NCBI GenBank assembly: GCA_020635395.1
Contig: JACJZV010000001.1
Coordinates: 682,001 to 746,000, forward strand
Reading direction: 5' to 3'
Length of the DNA stretch: 64,000 nucleotides
DNA from: Flavobacteriales bacterium
GTDB taxonomy: Bacteria; Bacteroidota; Bacteroidia; NS11-12g; UBA9320
Shown: piece by piece, positions 62,582 to 64,000 of the stretch
Layout: each line of letters begins with the position of its first letter
Numbering within the stretch: position 1 is the first letter of the stretch
Notes under the pieces: generated by a model
Database searches by the model: none
What the model saw: the letters and a program-made list of their open reading frames with translations, nothing else
What the model was told of the DNA's origin: nothing
Made by a program: the position numbers and the translations under genes

Positions 62582-64000
62582 ATGACTTCAACTGAGGTAC
62601 GAAATAAGTTTCTGGAATTCTTTAAATCAAAGGAACACCGCATTGTTCCTTCCGCTCCTATTGTGGTAAAAAACGACCCGACATTGATGTTTACCAATGC
62701 CGGGATGAATCAGTTTAAGGATTATTTTTTGGGCAATAAAGCGGCCAAGGATGTTCGGGTGGCCGATACGCAAAAGTGTCTTCGGGTGTCGGGCAAGCAC
62801 AACGATTTGGAGGAAGTGGGGGTGGATACCTACCATCATACCATGTTTGAAATGTTGGGCAACTGGAGTTTTGGCGATTATTTTAAAAAGGAAGCCATAG
62901 CCTGGGCTTGGGAGCTTTTAACAGAAGTGTATAAACTCGATAAAACTCGATTGTATGTTACGGTTTTTGAGGGTGACGAGGCTGATAATTTGCTAGCAGA
63001 TACGGAGGCAGAAGAAATTTGGAAAAACTACATTTCGGCAGATAGAATTTTGCGATGCAACAAAAAGGACAATTTTTGGGAAATGGGCGACACCGGCCCT
63101 TGCGGGGCGTGCAGCGAGATTCATTATGATTTGCGGAGCGAAACAGAGCGAAAAGAACGAGATGGAAAAACACTGGTTAACGCCGACCACCCTCAGGTAA
63201 TTGAGTTGTGGAATTTGGTGTTTATGGAGTTCAACCGAAAGGCCGACAAAACATTGGAAGAACTGCCGGACAAACATGTCGATACAGGCATGGGGCTTGA
63301 GCGTGTGGTGCGAGCCATTCAGCTAAAAAACTCAAACTACGACACCGATTTGTTTATGAATACCATAATTGAATTGGAGAAAATAAGTGGCAAAAACTAC
63401 GGCTTTGACGAAAAAACAGATATTGCCTTTCGGGTGATTGCCGACCACATTCGGGCATTGAGCTTTTGCGTTGCCGATGGTCAGCTGCCGAGCAACGGTG
63501 GTGCAGGATATGTTATTCGACGGATATTGCGACGTGCCGTTCGATATGGCTATAGCTACCTATGTTTTGAGCAACCGTTTTTGTTTAAATTGGTCGAAAA
63601 ATTAGCTTCTCAGTTTGCCGATATTTTCCCTGAGTTAAATGCTCAAAAGGATTTTGTGGCCAGGGTGATTGAGCAAGAGGAGGTTTCATTTTTGAGAACA
63701 CTTAATTCTGGTTTAAGCCGACTTGAAAATTACTTTGAGACGGGCAAATCATCTGTTGATGGCCAAGTGGCTTTCGAATTGTATGATACCTTTGGTTTTC
63801 CGATAGACCTTACCCAATTAATTGCCGCCGAGCGAGGAATGACTGTGGATATGGAAGGCTTTCAAAAAGCGTTGGCCGAGCAAAAAGCACGTTCAAAAGC
63901 GGATGCTGCCAAAGAAACAGGAGATTGGAATGTGGTGTTTGACGGCGAAAAAGAGGAATTTGTTGGATATGATTTTACAGAAGCCATCATCAAAATAACC
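62582..64000 (+). CDS. alaS: Alanyl-tRNA synthetase (3' partial)
   Basis: First 473 residues from the ATG at 62582 (MTSTEVRNKFLEFFKSKEHR); the frame is open to the window edge, and full AlaRS is ~870 aa. Class II motifs: TNAGMNQFKDYFLG, HHTMFEMLGNWSFGDYF, DTGPCGACSEIHYD and DTGMGLERVVRAIQ, then RRILRRAVRYG. It charges tRNA-Ala. A TATTTTTG box at 62482 is a possible promoter element, 92 bases upstream. Confidence 0.98.
   Translation, partial: MTSTEVRNKFLEFFKSKEHRIVPSAPIVVKNDPTLMFTNAGMNQFKDYFLGNKAAKDVRVADTQKCLRVSGKHNDLEEVGVDTYHHTMFEMLGNWSFGDYFKKEAIAWAWELLTEVYKLDKTRLYVTVFEGDEADNLLADTEAEEIWKNYISADRILRCNKKDNFWEMGDTGPCGACSEIHYDLRSETERKERDGKTLVNADHPQVIELWNLVFMEFNRKADKTLEELPDKHVDTGMGLERVVRAIQLKNSNYDTDLFMNTIIELEKISGKNYGFDEKTDIAFRVIADHIRALSFCVADGQLPSNGGAGYVIRRILRRAVRYGYSYLCFEQPFLFKLVEKLASQFADIFPELNAQKDFVARVIEQEEVSFLRTLNSGLSRLENYFETGKSSVDGQVAFELYDTFGFPIDLTQLIAAERGMTVDMEGFQKALAEQKARSKADAAKETGDWNVVFDGEKEEFVGYDFTEAIIKIT

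Overview
The window is a low-GC chromosomal segment of a member of the Bacteroidota. The evidence is consistent across it: at least five large secreted proteins end in or carry type IX secretion (T9SS) sorting domains, the bamD-rpoZ-coaBC-porD operon of this phylum is present, F1 epsilon is short, DnaJ has a reduced zinc centre, and many genes have a TAnnTTTG promoter element (the Bacteroidota -7 box) just upstream. I cannot resolve the family or genus. Both ends are cut: the window opens inside a PKD/T9SS protein and closes inside alaS.

Layout. 1-6.9 kb: end of a secreted PKD protein, an ECF sigma factor overlapping a membrane/beta-barrel partner, apt with a pentapeptide-repeat gene, an aldehyde dehydrogenase of the ALDH8 type, and small membrane proteins. 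7.5-17.4 kb: the unusual part. Twelve small, mostly unrelated genes all lie on the minus strand and nearly every pair is separated by an imperfect inverted repeat that begins and ends with TAAC/GTTA-type cores, like integron attC sites. Four full and two partial copies of a ~125-bp palindrome-rich repeat sit directly against these sites. No integrase is in the window, so this looks like an integrase-less cassette cluster (CALIN-like) or part of a larger array. 17.6-30.9 kb: housekeeping genes: grpE-dnaJ, then porD/coaBC/rpoZ/bamD, a serine-palmitoyltransferase-like enzyme, a ComEA-like protein, and a cytochrome c maturation operon (ccmC, ccmD, ccmE, ccmF) with a CxxxY-type CcmE. 31-39.5 kb: fumC, an exported alpha/beta hydrolase, a T9SS protein, a biotin-dependent carboxylase beta subunit, the SRP RNA, a fructose-6-phosphate aldolase/transaldolase and a dolichol-phosphate-mannose-synthase-like transferase.

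40-53.8 kb: three giant secreted proteins in a row (about 1830, 1367 and 1187 aa), each closed by its own terminator. The first is split by an 8-G run that puts it out of frame by one base. 53.9-64 kb: atpC-atpD; a divergent sigma-54 response regulator coupled to an HPt protein; then a tightly overlapping minus-strand operon (M23 peptidase, MerR regulator, outer-membrane protein, HhH/beta-barrel protein, pdxJ) divergent from alaS.

How it fits together: most of the window is a stable core backbone for envelope biogenesis, respiration and protein quality control. Accessory content is concentrated in the cassette-like array and in the giant surface proteins.
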